Positions 1 to 13,431 of a stretch of DNA of 64,000 bases are shown in pieces. Each line of letters opens with the position of its first letter. Position 1 is the first letter of the stretch. Below the pieces are notes generated by a model. It was given only the letters and a program-made list of their open reading frames with translations, was not told the origin of the DNA and did no database searches. The DNA is from Shewanella litorisediminis (GTDB lineage: Bacteria; Pseudomonadota; Gammaproteobacteria; Enterobacterales; Shewanellaceae), in the NCBI RefSeq assembly GCF_016834455.1, contig NZ_CP069213.1, positions 1,860,501 through 1,924,500 of the forward strand, read 5' to 3'. Both the position numbers and the translations under genes were made by a program.

Positions 1-2
1 GT

Positions 3-1895
3 TACAACGATATGGAAGCCGCCGACGCCTTCGTGCTGTGGGGCTCCAACATGGCTGAAATGCACCCCATTCTGTGGAGCCGGGTGACCGACCGTCGCCT
101 GAGCGCGCCCCACGTTAAAGTCGCCGTGCTGTCTACCTTTGAGCACCGCTCCTTTGAACTTGCCGACTTGCCTGTGGTCTTCACCCCACATTCCGATTTG
201 GTCATCCTCAACTTTATCGCCAACTACATCATCCAGAACGACATGGTGAACCATGACTTCGTCAAGAAGCATGTGAACTTCCGTCAGGGTGTGACTGACA
301 TTGGTTACGGTCTGCGTCCGACCCACCCATTGCAGCAAAAGGCGAAAAACGTTGAAACAGCAGGGGATTCGAGCCCCATCGACTTCGCTGCGTTCAAGGA
401 ATTTGTGTCTGAGTACACATTGGAAAAGACCTCCCAGATGTCCGGGGTGGCCGAAGACAAGCTGGTGGAACTCGCCAAACTGTATGCCGATCCCAACACC
501 AAGGTCACATCCTTCTGGACCATGGGTGTCAACCAGCATACCCGCGGCGTGTGGTGTAACAACCTGATTTACAACATCCATCTGCTCACAGGCAAGATCT
601 CTACCCCCGGTAACAGCCCCTTCTCGCTGACCGGTCAGCCCTCAGCCTGTGGTACCGCCCGGGAAGTGGGTACCTTTGCTCACCGTCTGCCTGCCGACAT
701 GGTGGTTGCCAATCCAAAGCACCGCGCCATTGCGGAGGGCATCTGGAAAATCCCGGCGGGCATTATTCCACCCAAGCCAGGCTATCATGCGGTTGAGCAG
801 AACCGCCGCTTGAAAGACGGCGATCTGAACGTCTACTGGGTACAGGTGAACAACAACATGCAGGCTGCGCCTAACATGATGGAAGAAACCCTGCCAGGTT
901 ACCGTAATCCAGCCAATTTTATCGTGGTGTCGGATGCCTATCCAACGGTGACCACCCAGGCTGCCGACCTTATTCTGCCTACTGCTATGTGGGTTGAAAA
1001 AGAAGGTGCCTATGGTAACGCCGAACGTCGTACCCAGTTCTGGCACCAGCTGGTGAAGGCTCCCGGCGAATCACGCTCAGACCTGTGGCAGTTGATGGAG
1101 TTCTCCAAGCGCTTTACCACAGATGAAGTCTGGCCAAAAGACGTACTGGAAGCCAACCCATCCTATAAGGGCAAAACCCTTTACGAAGTGCTCTACAAGA
1201 ACGGCAACGTGGATAAATTCCCGCTGGCCGACCTTGATGCCAAATATGAAAACGACGAAGCCCAGTACTTTGGTTTCTACGTTCAGAAGGGCCTGTTTGA
1301 AGAGTACGCCGAGTTTGGCCGTGGCCATGCCCACGACCTGGCACCCTTTGACATGTACCACGAAGCCCATGGTCTGCGCTGGCCCGTGGTGGACGGCAAA
1401 GAAACCCTGTGGCGCTACCGTGAAGGCTCAGATCCTTATGTCAAACCAGGCAAGGGCTTCGAGTTCTACGGTAAGCCAGATGGCAAAGCAGTGATTTTTG
1501 CACTGCCCTATGAGCCGCCTGCAGAGTCGCCCGATGCCGAATACGATATGTGGCTCTCAACCGGCCGCGTGCTTGAACACTGGCACTCAGGCTCCATGAC
1601 CCAACGTGTGCCAGAGCTTTATCGCGCTTTCCCGGATGCAGTGTGCTTTATGCACCCTGACGATGCCAAAGCACGTGGCCTGCGCCGTGGTGATGAGGTG
1701 AAAGTCGTATCCCGCCGTGGTGAAATTCTCACCCGTGTGGAGACCCGTGGTCGTAACAAGCCGCCAAAAGGCCTGGTGTTTGTTCCCTGGTTTGATGCCA
1801 GTCAGCTCATCAACAAGGTCACCCTGGATGCGACAGATCCTCTGTCCAAACAGACTGACTTCAAGAAGTGTGCTGTCAAAGTGTTGAAGGCTTGA
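3..1895 (+). CDS. napA: Periplasmic nitrate reductase catalytic subunit NapA (3' part, 5' end outside window)
   Basis: This is the C-terminal part (about 630 residues) of the molybdopterin (bis-MGD) nitrate reductase that reduces nitrate to nitrite in the periplasm; the family is about 830 residues long, so roughly 200 N-terminal residues (Tat signal and 4Fe-4S domain) lie left of the window. The frame is open to position 3. The segment [15 protein letters not shown] near its start and the C-terminal molybdopterin dinucleotide binding domain ([13 protein letters not shown], then [18 protein letters not shown]) are typical of NapA. It is followed 11 bases later by napB and then napC, which supports the call. 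The order A-B-C corresponds to the napEDABC arrangement of Shewanella rather than napDAGHB. Confidence 0.96.
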   Translation, partial: YNDMEAADAFVLWGSNMAEMHPILWSRVTDRRLSAPHVKVAVLSTFEHRSFELADLPVVFTPHSDLVILNFIANYIIQNDMVNHDFVKKHVNFRQGVTDIGYGLRPTHPLQQKAKNVETAGDSSPIDFAAFKEFVSEYTLEKTSQMSGVAEDKLVELAKLYADPNTKVTSFWTMGVNQHTRGVWCNNLIYNIHLLTGKISTPGNSPFSLTGQPSACGTAREVGTFAHRLPADMVVANPKHRAIAEGIWKIPAGIIPPKPGYHAVEQNRRLKDGDLNVYWVQVNNNMQAAPNMMEETLPGYRNPANFIVVSDAYPTVTTQAADLILPTAMWVEKEGAYGNAERRTQFWHQLVKAPGESRSDLWQLMEFSKRFTTDEVWPKDVLEANPSYKGKTLYEVLYKNGNVDKFPLADLDAKYENDEAQYFGFYVQKGLFEEYAEFGRGHAHDLAPFDMYHEAHGLRWPVVDGKETLWRYREGSDPYVKPGKGFEFYGKPDGKAVIFALPYEPPAESPDAEYDMWLSTGRVLEHWHSGSMTQRVPELYRAFPDAVCFMHPDDAKARGLRRGDEVKVVSRRGEILTRVETRGRNKPPKGLVFVPWFDASQLINKVTLDATDPLSKQTDFKKCAVKVLKA

Positions 1896-1906
1896 GGAGA
1901 CAAACC

Positions 1907-2380
1907 ATGAAAACAATGAAAACACTCTCTGCGCTTACTCTGGTTGCCTTCGCCTGTCTGGCCAATGCCAGTACAGTAACCGATGAGAAAATTGCCACTT
2001 TGCGTCAGGCGCCGCTGGATGTGGAGGTGACACCACCTGCCATGCAGCAGGTATTGAACAAAGATGTCAAGCTGGCACGTAGTTATCCGATGCAGCCACC
2101 CGTCATTCCCCACAAGATTGATGGCTATCAGCTGGATCTGAAAGTGAACAAGTGTATGTCGTGCCACGCCCGTACCCGTACCGGTGAGTCCCAGGCCCCC
2201 ATGGTCAGCGTGACTCACTATATGGACAGGGATAATAACTTCCTGGCGGATCTGTCACCACGCCGTTACTTCTGCGTGCAGTGCCATGTGCCTCAGCTGG
2301 ATGCCAAGCCACTGGTTGACAACGAGTTTATTGACATTGATCATCTGCTTAAAGCGGATCAGGTCAAGGCTAAACACTAG
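1907..2380 (+). CDS. napB: Periplasmic diheme cytochrome NapB
   Basis: NapB is the small diheme c-type cytochrome subunit that passes electrons to NapA. The 157-residue protein has a signal peptide (residues 1-22) and two CxxCH haem sites, CMSCH at residues 83-87 and CVQCH at 123-127. The start at 1907 is chosen because a GAGGAGA ribosome-binding sequence lies just upstream and the signal peptide begins there; the frame is open further upstream into the end of napA. It sits between napA and napC with short spacings, so the three are co-transcribed. Confidence 0.96.
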   Translation: MKTMKTLSALTLVAFACLANASTVTDEKIATLRQAPLDVEVTPPAMQQVLNKDVKLARSYPMQPPVIPHKIDGYQLDLKVNKCMSCHARTRTGESQAPMVSVTHYMDRDNNFLADLSPRRYFCVQCHVPQLDAKPLVDNEFIDIDHLLKADQVKAKH

Positions 2381-2388
2381 GAGTCGCT

Positions 2389-2976
2389 ATGTGGGAAAAG
2401 CTTAAAAAAGTATGGCAAACCCTCAGGAAGCCCAGTGTGCATTACAGCCTTGGTTTCCTGACCATCGGGGGCTTTGTGGCCGGTATCATCTTCTGGGGGG
2501 GCTTTAACACCGCCCTGGAAGCCACCAACCAGGAGGCCTTCTGTATCGGTTGTCACGAGATGGAAAACAACGTCTATGAAGAATTGAAGACGACTATCCA
2601 CTTCACCAACCGAAGCGGTGTGCGTGCCACTTGTCCTGATTGCCACGTGCCGCACAACTGGACCGATAAGATTGCCCGTAAGATGCAGGCATCGAAAGAG
2701 GTGTGGGGTAAGGTGTTTGGTACCATCAACACCCGTGAGAAGTTCGAAGCCAAGCGCCGTGAATTGGCTGAGCACGAGTGGGCACGTCTGAAGGCGAATG
2801 ACTCGCTGGAATGCCGTAACTGCCACAACTTTGACTACATGGACTTTACCCGTCAGTCACCGAGGGCCGCGCAAATGCACTCCACCTCGCTGGCAAGCGG
2901 TGAAAAGACCTGTATCGACTGTCACAAGGGGATTGCGCACCATCTGCCCGACATGTCTGGTGTTAAAGGTTGGTAA
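2389..2976 (+). CDS. napC: Membrane-anchored tetrahaem quinol dehydrogenase NapC
   Basis: NapC/NirT-family protein of 195 residues. One N-terminal membrane anchor (about residues 18-40, [19 protein letters not shown]) is followed by four haem c motifs: CIGCH (52-56), CPDCH, CRNCH and CIDCH. NapC oxidises menaquinol or ubiquinol in the cytoplasmic membrane and reduces NapB/NapA. It begins 8 bases after napB with AGGAGTCGCT as ribosome-binding region and is the last gene of the operon, being followed by a strong terminator. It could be a related NirT/CymA-type protein, but its position after napAB settles the role. Confidence 0.95.
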   Translation: MWEKLKKVWQTLRKPSVHYSLGFLTIGGFVAGIIFWGGFNTALEATNQEAFCIGCHEMENNVYEELKTTIHFTNRSGVRATCPDCHVPHNWTDKIARKMQASKEVWGKVFGTINTREKFEAKRRELAEHEWARLKANDSLECRNCHNFDYMDFTRQSPRAAQMHSTSLASGEKTCIDCHKGIAHHLPDMSGVKGW

Positions 2977-2996
2977 AGGCGCTCTGTGCGTAAGTG

Positions 2997-3027
2997 AAAA
3001 AACCGTGGCAAGCCACGGTTTTTTTTA
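2997..3027 (+). terminator. Rho-independent terminator of the nap operon
   Basis: The inverted repeat AACCGTGGC-aa-GCCACGGTT at 3001-3020 is followed by a T tract. It lies about 20 bases after the napC stop. Confidence 0.9.
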
Positions 3028-3062
3028 TATCTTTTGTATGCGGCATCGATAGCGTAAACAGT

Positions 3063-3092
3063 AAAAAGCCCGGCCAATTGACCGGGCTTTTT
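3063..3092 (-). terminator. Rho-independent terminator of the ast/DUF1338 operon
   Basis: The hairpin AAAAAGCCCGG-ccaattga-CCGGGCTTTTTT is T-rich on both strands. It lies 17 bases beyond the stop of the minus-strand DUF1338 gene and faces the nap terminator, so two back-to-back terminators separate convergent operons. Confidence 0.9.
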
Positions 3093-3108
3093 TCAAACAG
3101 ATCAGGGC

Positions 3109-3912
3109 TTAGCGAGCGTTGGTGCTCTCAAAAATCTTGTCTGCGGAGGCGGCAACAAAGCCTGGATACAGGCGGCCATCTTCCAGTGGGAAGCGGCGGG
3201 CAAACTCATAAAAGCAGCTTGGCACCATGCGCTTGCCATCGGTGAATTCCACCACAGCTTCATCGGCGAGGGTTGAAGACTGCTTGAGCTTCACTTCTTC
3301 GCTGCCTTTGATTTCGCCGCCAGAGGTATTGAGCACAAAACCGGCGGCTTTAAGGGCTTCGTTGACAGAGGCCAGGGTTTCGTAGTTTTTCAGGGCGTTC
3401 ACCGAGACGGTGAAGTGGTTGGCACGGAAACCCCACACAGAAACCCAGGCGGCGTACTCGCTTTCTTTGAGCAGGGTTTCGTAGGTGGCCTGGTCGATGC
3501 TCCAGTGACGACCTGAATACAGGAAGTTATCGGCAGTCACGGCGGCCACATCGATTTGCTCGACCAGCTTGTGCACTATGGCCTGCAACTCAGGGGAGCA
3601 TTTTTCCAAAAGCAGCTCAGAGATAAACACCTTGGGCTGAGTGGCATCCGGATGCTCGAAGTGCTTGGCATAAAGCTTCTTGGTTTCGAAGTGGTACTCG
3701 CCGCACTCCACATAGCCCAGTGCCAGAAAGTGAGCAGCCAGTTTTTCCAGGTTAATCTTCTCGATATTGAAGGTGCGCAGGGCGATATGGTCGTTTTGCA
3801 CATCATCCTGCTGGGTCGAGCCAAGCAGGGCATGAATTTTCTGTGCAGAGGGCGTAACCGACACATAGTCCTGCCAAAGGTTGGAGAAGAGTTCATTAAT
3901 CTGGGTGTGCAT
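3109..3912 (-). CDS. DUF1338 family protein (2-oxoadipate dioxygenase/decarboxylase-like, HglS family)
   Basis: This 267-residue protein belongs to DUF1338. The characterised member of the family, HglS of Pseudomonas putida, converts 2-oxoadipate to D-2-hydroxyglutarate with Fe(II). The protein keeps residues expected for a metal centre and substrate arginine: H42 and R46 in DHIALRTF, H166 in RANHFTV and E236 in CFYEFARRF. It is shorter than HglS. It starts 28 bases after astD on the same strand and is followed by a terminator, so it is the last gene of the ast operon. The true substrate in an arginine/ornithine-succinyl pathway is unknown; a keto-acid derived from an amino acid is a reasonable inference. 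The ATG at 3912 has AGGA ten bases upstream. Confidence 0.8.
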   Translation of the reverse strand: MHTQINELFSNLWQDYVSVTPSAQKIHALLGSTQQDDVQNDHIALRTFNIEKINLEKLAAHFLALGYVECGEYHFETKKLYAKHFEHPDATQPKVFISELLLEKCSPELQAIVHKLVEQIDVAAVTADNFLYSGRHWSIDQATYETLLKESEYAAWVSVWGFRANHFTVSVNALKNYETLASVNEALKAAGFVLNTSGGEIKGSEEVKLKQSSTLADEAVVEFTDGKRMVPSCFYEFARRFPLEDGRLYPGFVAASADKIFESTNAR

Positions 3913-3940
3913 ATTACTAGTCCTGATAAAAAGTAGGGTG

Positions 3941-6471
<2,531 letters not shown>

Positions 6472-6548
6472 AATTCGGTTCTCTTGGTCAGTGTGGAAGG
6501 CGAAGGGACTCAGTGCCCATCGCCTGTTCGCACAAGTGCCTCAGGGGC

Positions 6549-7817
<1,269 letters not shown>

Positions 7818-7849
7818 TTAGTTATCCCTGTATTATATTGAGCAGAAGT

Positions 7850-7860
7850 TGCAATTTGCA
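7850..7860. promoter_or_regulatory. Small palindrome between astC and the Lrp-type regulator
   Basis: TGCAA-T-TTGCA is a short inverted repeat in the 153-base divergent region; a related half (TTTGCA) recurs about 35 bases later. It is a possible site for the adjacent Lrp-family protein. The region is AT-rich as expected of ArgR sites, but I see no convincing ArgR box pair. Confidence 0.25.
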
Positions 7861-7919
7861 GCAGCGTTATTAACAATATGTCCGGCTAAATTTGCAAAAT
7901 AACGGAATGATTTATCAAA

Positions 7920-8348
7920 ATGATAAGCAAAGAGGACGAGCGTCTGTTGGCGCTGCTGAAAAACAATGCCCGCATCAGCGTATCGGACTTGGCCCGTGCG
8001 CTGGATTTATCCCGCTCGACCGTGCAGACCCGCATCGCCCGGCTGGAGCAAACCGGCGTGATAAAAGGCTACGGCGTAGAGCTGGGTGAGGCTTATACCA
8101 GCCACCTGGTGTCGGCCCATGTGGCGATTAAGGTGAAGCAGAAATTCACCACCAAGACCAATGTGGAATTAAAGAAGATGCACATGATAAGTGAGTTGTA
8201 CGCTATCAGCGGTGAGTACGACCTGATTGCCGTGGTGCAGGCACAAACCACAGAGCAGCTTAGTCACCTGCTGGATGATATTGGTAATCTTGATGGGGTA
8301 GAGCGCACCACCTCGTCGGTTATTCTGGAAACCAAGTTCAAGCGTTGA
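7920..8348 (+). CDS. Lrp/AsnC family transcriptional regulator
   Basis: The 142-residue protein has an N-terminal winged helix (residues about 4-62; LLKNNARISVSDLARALDLSRSTVQTRIARLE) and a C-terminal RAM/AsnC effector domain with the ISGEYDLIAVVQ strand. It is divergent from astC, which makes the ast operon and itself the likely targets. The start ATG at 7920 begins the usual pattern (MISKEDERLLALL). Effector is unknown. Confidence 0.9.
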   Translation: MISKEDERLLALLKNNARISVSDLARALDLSRSTVQTRIARLEQTGVIKGYGVELGEAYTSHLVSAHVAIKVKQKFTTKTNVELKKMHMISELYAISGEYDLIAVVQAQTTEQLSHLLDDIGNLDGVERTTSSVILETKFKR

Positions 8349-8360
8349 TGGCGGTTCTCT

Positions 8361-8388
8361 ACCTGGACGATTGAACCTGGACGATTGA
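8361..8388. repeat. Exact 14-bp tandem duplication
   Basis: ACCTGGACGATTGA occurs twice head to tail immediately after the Lrp-family gene, in the convergent gap before the LysR gene. It is probably a replication slippage product. No function is evident. Confidence 0.85.
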
Positions 8389-8438
8389 GTTGTTTAGCTA
8401 CTGAGTACGCTGATTCGGCTGGCTATTTCGGCCATCGA

Positions 8439-9329
8439 TTAATGGCGGCGTTTTATCTCATCAATCAGCGCCGTTGCCAGCGGAGTCGTGGCGATGCTTT
8501 TTGAGGTGATAAGCACCACAGGGATTTGGTAGGAGTATTTCTCCGGCAAAATGGCTTTGAACAGCCCCTTGTCCACCCAGTGGCTGGCGTAGTGCTCCGG
8601 CAGGTAGCCGATAAATTTGCCCGACAGAATAAGATGGGCAATGCCTTCATCGTGGTAGGCGGTGGCGGTGTTTTGATAGTTAAGGTCATCGTTACGCATC
8701 TCTTTGTCGCGCATATAGTTACTGGTGATAACCTCGGCGTTTTGCAGCAGTGCAGGCACCTTGTCTGGGTGGCAATCAAACAGTGGATGACCCACACCGC
8801 AATATAAGTAGTTGGTCTCGTTATGGAGCGGGTGATAGTCGAGCCCGCGCAAATGATGACGGCTTACCCCAATCCCCACCAAAGAGCGGCCGTTGACCAC
8901 CGAGGTTTCCACCTCCCGCGCCTCACACACGTTGATATCAAACTGGATATGGCTGCTCTTGGCCTTGAGCGCCGCAATCACTCCGGCAATGTCACAGCGG
9001 GGATCGCTCACCAGGGTATCAATCACCGCAATGCTGGCCCGGCCCGCCAGCTCCTGCTTGGCGCTGGCCACTGTGGATGCGAAGGCGTCGCAGTGCTGCA
9101 GCAGCTCCAACGAAGCCTGATAGGTTACCCGGCCAGACTCAGTGAGCTCAAAGCCGCTGCGGCCGCGCTTACACAGCTTAATGCCCAGACGCACTTCCAA
9201 ATCCGACAGGTGAGCGCTGATGGTGGAGCGGCCAATATTGAGCCGCGACTCAGCCGCCGACAGGCCGCCGCACTCCACAATGGCCACAAATATCCTCAGC
9301 AGCTTTAAATCGACGTCATGAACCTGCAC
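8439..9329 (-). CDS. LysR family transcriptional regulator
   Basis: The 296-residue protein has the LysR N-terminal helix-turn-helix (residues about 8-65; LLRIFVAIVECGGLSAAESRLNIGRSTISAHLSDLE) and a periplasmic-binding-like effector domain (about 90-290). It is transcribed divergently from hutH with about 210 bases between the starts, so it is a candidate regulator of the hut genes. This is unusual because hut operons of related bacteria are usually controlled by the GntR-type HutC, which is not found here. Its effector is unknown. Confidence 0.88.
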   Translation of the reverse strand: MQVHDVDLKLLRIFVAIVECGGLSAAESRLNIGRSTISAHLSDLEVRLGIKLCKRGRSGFELTESGRVTYQASLELLQHCDAFASTVASAKQELAGRASIAVIDTLVSDPRCDIAGVIAALKAKSSHIQFDINVCEAREVETSVVNGRSLVGIGVSRHHLRGLDYHPLHNETNYLYCGVGHPLFDCHPDKVPALLQNAEVITSNYMRDKEMRNDDLNYQNTATAYHDEGIAHLILSGKFIGYLPEHYASHWVDKGLFKAILPEKYSYQIPVVLITSKSIATTPLATALIDEIKRRH

Positions 9330-9479
9330 TTATAGTTTCCTGTGGTGGCTGTGTATCGAACCCATGTAGTGGTTTGAATCGCAAAAACCACCCCACATAA
9401 TAGTTCGATAAATCCGGAATGAGTTACGGTTATTGTGCATTTATAAAACTTCATCGGCAAGCTAGCATGGGGACAATAG

Positions 9480-9501
9480 GGGTAAACCACGGGTTTTACC
9501 C
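9480..9501. promoter_or_regulatory. Inverted repeat upstream of hutH, candidate operator
   Basis: GGGTAAA and TTTACCC form seven-base arms separated by eight bases, centred about 50 bases before the hutH start codon. The position suits a repressor site overlapping the promoter or leader. The binding protein is not known; the divergent LysR protein is a candidate. Confidence 0.45.
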
Positions 9502-9539
9502 ACAAATAAAAATATAAAACAAATTGTTAGGAGCCAAAG

Positions 9540-11033
9540 ATGCGTTTTAGATATGGTGTCGACCATCTCACTCTCGAAATCGTAAACGGCATTGCCAACG
9601 GCAGTATCCAGGCCGAGCTGTGTCAGCAAGCCATCGACAAGATTAACGCCAGCCGCCATAACGTGGATGTGATGGCCGCATCCGACAAGGCCATTTACGG
9701 CATTAACACGGGCTTTGGCCCCCTGTGCGACACCCAAATTTCACCCGCCGAAACCCATCTTCTGCAGAAAAACCTGCTGATCACCCATGCGGTGGGCGTG
9801 GGCGAACCGATTGCCAAGTCCATCTCCAGGCTGATGCTCATCACCAAGGTGCACGCCCTGAGCCAGGGCTTCTCCGGTATTCGCCTGGAAGTGGTTGAGC
9901 GCATGCTGGCCTTTCTCGCCCTCGACCTCATTCCTGTGGTGCCGGAGCAGGGCTCTGTGGGCGCCTCAGGCGATCTCGCCCCTTTATCGCACCTCTTTTT
10001 GCCGCTGATTGGCGAAGGTGAGTTCTGGCATGGCGATGGCGACATTTCTGCCGCCGAAGCCCTGAAGGCCAATGGCCTTGCACCGCTTGAGCTGCATGCC
10101 AAAGAAGGCCTGGCGCTCATTAACGGCACCCAGTTTATTTTGTCCCACGCCATTACCGCGCTGACCAAGATGGCGTATCTGCTTGATTTGGCGGATATGG
10201 CCGGTGCCATGAGCATTGAAGGCATGCAGGGCAGTCAGTCGCCGTTTCGTGCCGAGCTGCACGAAATCCGCCCCTTTGCCGGCAACATCGAAGTGGCCGC
10301 CCGTATGCGCAAGTTCTTCGAGGGCTCCGAGAACATGGCCTCCCATGAAGATTGCGATCGGGTGCAGGACCCATATTCACTGCGCTGTATTCCCCAGGTA
10401 CACGGCGCCTCACGCAATGCCTTCAATCATTTGAAGGAACTGGCCGAAATCGAGATGAACTCGGTGACCGACAACCCGATTGTCATCAGCAGCGAAGAAG
10501 CCATTTCCGGTGGCGGTTTCCACGGCCAGCCTCTGGCCATGGTGCTGGATTACACCTCCATTGCCGCGGCTGAACTCGGTAACATTGCCGATCGACGCTG
10601 CTATTTGCTGCTGGAAGGCCTGCACGGTCTGCCGCGCCTTTTGACCACCTCCGGTGGCCTTAACTCCGGCATGATGATCCCCCAGTACGTGACCGCGGCG
10701 CTGGTTACCGAAAACAAATCCCTGTGCTTCCCGCCATCGGCCGACAGCGTGCCTACCTCCATGGGCCAGGAAGACCATGTGTCCATGGGCAGTATCTCCG
10801 GCCGTAAGCTCAATCAGATCTTGGGTAACCTTGAGAAAATCTTCGCCATTGAGCTTATGTATGCCGCGCAGGCCATTGATTTTCGCCGCCCCAACCGCTG
10901 CTCTGACATTATTGAGCAAAACCATGCTCTTATTCGCGCTAAAGTGGCCAAGCTTGAAGAAGACAGATTGCTCAAGCCCGATATCGACGCCATCATCGCC
11001 CTGGTGAAAGCCCAGGCCTTTATTGTGAACTGA
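9540..11033 (+). CDS. hutH: Histidine ammonia-lyase HutH
   Basis: Converts histidine to urocanate and ammonia, the first step of histidine use. The 497-residue protein contains the MIO-forming tripeptide A142-S143-G144 within GSVGASGDLAPLSH and the YGINTGFG motif with catalytic Tyr (Y53). A TTAGGAG ribosome-binding site precedes the ATG by six bases. hutU follows after 15 bases. The length is slightly below the usual 505-515 residues with no visible loss. Confidence 0.97.
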   Translation: MRFRYGVDHLTLEIVNGIANGSIQAELCQQAIDKINASRHNVDVMAASDKAIYGINTGFGPLCDTQISPAETHLLQKNLLITHAVGVGEPIAKSISRLMLITKVHALSQGFSGIRLEVVERMLAFLALDLIPVVPEQGSVGASGDLAPLSHLFLPLIGEGEFWHGDGDISAAEALKANGLAPLELHAKEGLALINGTQFILSHAITALTKMAYLLDLADMAGAMSIEGMQGSQSPFRAELHEIRPFAGNIEVAARMRKFFEGSENMASHEDCDRVQDPYSLRCIPQVHGASRNAFNHLKELAEIEMNSVTDNPIVISSEEAISGGGFHGQPLAMVLDYTSIAAAELGNIADRRCYLLLEGLHGLPRLLTTSGGLNSGMMIPQYVTAALVTENKSLCFPPSADSVPTSMGQEDHVSMGSISGRKLNQILGNLEKIFAIELMYAAQAIDFRRPNRCSDIIEQNHALIRAKVAKLEEDRLLKPDIDAIIALVKAQAFIVN

Positions 11034-11048
11034 GGGAGGCACCACAGA

Positions 11049-13061
11049 ATGGATACTCAGATGACTTTCCAGGCACAAATCCAGCAGGGGATCCCAAGCG
11101 AGCTGCCTGCGCCAAAGCCCTATCCGGAAGGGGCCAACCGTGCGCCCAAGCGCAAAGACATTCTCACCCCGGCCGAAAAACAGCTGGCGGTGCGTAACGC
11201 GCTGCGTTATTTTCCCGCCGAGTGGCACCAGGAGCTGGCGGTAGAGTTTGCCAAAGAACTCAATGACTTTGGCCGTATCTACATGTACCGCTTCAAGCCT
11301 GAATACGCCATGAAGGCCCGCGCCATTTCCGATTATCCGGCCAAATGCGAGCAGGCGGCCGCCATCATGCTGATGGTTGACAACAACCTGGATCCGGCCG
11401 TGGCCCAGCACCCTGAAGAGCTGATTACCTACGGCGGCAACGGTGCTGTGTTCCAGAACTGGGCTCAGTATCGTCTGACCATGAAGTACTTAAGCGAGAT
11501 GGAGGCGGATCAGACCCTGCACCTCTACTCGGGCCACCCCATGGGGCTGTTCCCATCGTCAGTGGATGCGCCGCGGGTAGTGGTAACCAACGGCATGATG
11601 ATCCCCAATTACTCCAAGCCTGACGACTGGGAGCGTTTTAACGCGCTGGGCGTAACCCAATACGGCCAGATGACCGCAGGCTCCTTTATGTACATTGGCC
11701 CCCAGGGCATTGTGCACGGTACTACCATCACTGTGATGAACGGTTTCCGTAAGGTGCTGGAAAAGGGCGACAGCCCCAAGGGTAAGATTTTCCTTACCGC
11801 CGGTCTTGGCGGCATGAGCGGTGCTCAGCCCAAGGCGGGTAACATCGCCGGTTGTATCACCGTGTGTGCCGAGGTGAACCCCAAGGCTGCCACCAAGCGC
11901 CACGAGCAGGGCTGGGTGGATGAGCTTATCGATAATATGGATGCGCTGATTGCCCGGGTAAAACAGGCCCAGGCCAACGAAGAAGTGGTGTCCATCGCCT
12001 TTATCGGTAATGTGGTAAACGTATGGGAAGCCTTTGACGAGCATGATATTTTTGTTCATCTTGGCTCAGACCAAACATCCCTTCACAACCCCTGGTCCGG
12101 CGGCTACTACCCGGTGGATATCAGCTACGATGAGTCCAATCGCCTCATCCGCGAAGAGCCTGAGCTGTTTAAAGCCAAGGTACAGGCCACGCTCAAGCGC
12201 CATGCCGACGCCATCAACCGCCACACCGCCAAAGGCACTTACTTCTTCGATTACGGCAACGCCTTTTTGCTGGAAGCCTCCCGCGCCGGTGGTGATGTGA
12301 TGGCAGCCAACGGCATCGACTTCAAGTACCCATCCTACGTGCAGGACATTCTGGGGCCCATGTGCTTCGACTACGGCTTTGGCCCGTTCCGCTGGGTGTG
12401 TACTTCCGGCAACAGCGCCGATCTCGACCGCACCGATGCCATCGCCGCCGACGTGCTGGAGCGGATTATGGCAACGGCTCCGGAAGAAATTCAGCAGCAG
12501 ATGCAGGACAACATCACCTGGATTAAAGACGCCAAAGAAAACAAGCTGGTGGTGGGTTCTCAGGCGCGTATTCTCTATGCCGATGCCGAAGGCCGGATGG
12601 AAATTGCCAAGGCCTTTAACGATGCCATTAGCCGCGGTGAAATCGGCCCCGTGGTACTGGGCCGTGACCATCACGACGTGAGCGGCACAGACTCACCGTT
12701 TCGCGAAACCTCCAACATCTATGATGGCAGTCGCTTTACCGCCGATATGGCCATTCATAACGTGATTGGCGACAGCTTCCGCGGCGCCACCTGGGTATCC
12801 ATCCACAACGGCGGCGGGGTAGGTTGGGGCGAAGTGATCAACGGTGGCTTCGGCATGCTGCTGGATGGCACAGAAGCCGCCGAGCGCCGCTTAAAGTCGA
12901 TGCTGCTGTTTGATGTAAATAACGGCATTGCCCGTCGCAGCTGGGCCCGCAACGAAGAAGCAAACTTCGCCATCAAACGGGAAATGGCCCGCACGCCAAA
13001 GCTTAAGGTGACCCTGGCCAATCGCGTCGATGACGACATCATCAATGGGCTTGAGTTTTAA
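11049..13061 (+). CDS. hutU: Urocanate hydratase HutU, long form
   Basis: Adds water to urocanate to give 4-imidazolone-5-propionate using tightly bound NAD+. The protein is 670 residues, clearly longer than the roughly 555-residue enzymes of Pseudomonas and Bacillus, and belongs to the longer subfamily; the extra sequence includes an N-terminal extension of about 50 residues and inserts. Family segments such as GLGGMSGAQPKAG and TSLHNPWSGGYYPV are present. GGGAGG lies nine bases before the ATG. hutI and hutG are not adjacent, and a terminator follows, so this is a two-gene unit. Confidence 0.94.
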   Translation: MDTQMTFQAQIQQGIPSELPAPKPYPEGANRAPKRKDILTPAEKQLAVRNALRYFPAEWHQELAVEFAKELNDFGRIYMYRFKPEYAMKARAISDYPAKCEQAAAIMLMVDNNLDPAVAQHPEELITYGGNGAVFQNWAQYRLTMKYLSEMEADQTLHLYSGHPMGLFPSSVDAPRVVVTNGMMIPNYSKPDDWERFNALGVTQYGQMTAGSFMYIGPQGIVHGTTITVMNGFRKVLEKGDSPKGKIFLTAGLGGMSGAQPKAGNIAGCITVCAEVNPKAATKRHEQGWVDELIDNMDALIARVKQAQANEEVVSIAFIGNVVNVWEAFDEHDIFVHLGSDQTSLHNPWSGGYYPVDISYDESNRLIREEPELFKAKVQATLKRHADAINRHTAKGTYFFDYGNAFLLEASRAGGDVMAANGIDFKYPSYVQDILGPMCFDYGFGPFRWVCTSGNSADLDRTDAIAADVLERIMATAPEEIQQQMQDNITWIKDAKENKLVVGSQARILYADAEGRMEIAKAFNDAISRGEIGPVVLGRDHHDVSGTDSPFRETSNIYDGSRFTADMAIHNVIGDSFRGATWVSIHNGGGVGWGEVINGGFGMLLDGTEAAERRLKSMLLFDVNNGIARRSWARNEEANFAIKREMARTPKLKVTLANRVDDDIINGLEF

Positions 13062-13136
13062 GCTTGGGTAAGGCTGTTGCACTATCCAACCGTGAGCGCT
13101 GAGTGGTTACCCGGCAAGATCACGCTCATAGCGAAT

Positions 13137-13167
13137 AAAAAACGCCCTGCGGGGCGTTTTTTATTTG
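13137..13167 (+). terminator. Rho-independent terminator after hutU
   Basis: AAAAACGCCC-tgc-GGGGCGTTTTTTATT is a stem-loop with a T tract about 75 bases downstream of hutU. Confidence 0.9.
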
Positions 13168-13431
13168 GCCGTGCACTGAACGGAAAACATCGGATAACGC
13201 CAAACAGCATCTGGGTGTGTAGGCAGTTTGAACATAGATGAATGGTTAATGACTTGATTTATAACACTTGCATAACATGAGTCGATTCTGAGAAGATGCG
13301 GTTTAACAGGATGTCTCAGAGGGTAATTATGGACGATGTACTCACTTCGCCCCTGCGGTAGCCATGCCAATTATGTGCTGAACCGCTATATGGTTGGTGC
13401 CTTCCTGAGTCCGGGCCACCCTATTTCATCA
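13168..13431. other. Non-coding spacer between hutU and the integron integrase
   Basis: About 260 bases with no convincing coding frame on either strand and no recognised RNA. It is the left border of the integron. It may hold remnants of older cassettes or of the ancestral intergenic region, but I see no clear attC. Confidence 0.5.

Noticed and set aside
10410..11411. Long minus-strand frame opposite hutH/hutU
   Set aside because: It overlaps two certain genes, spans their junction and shows no protein family features.
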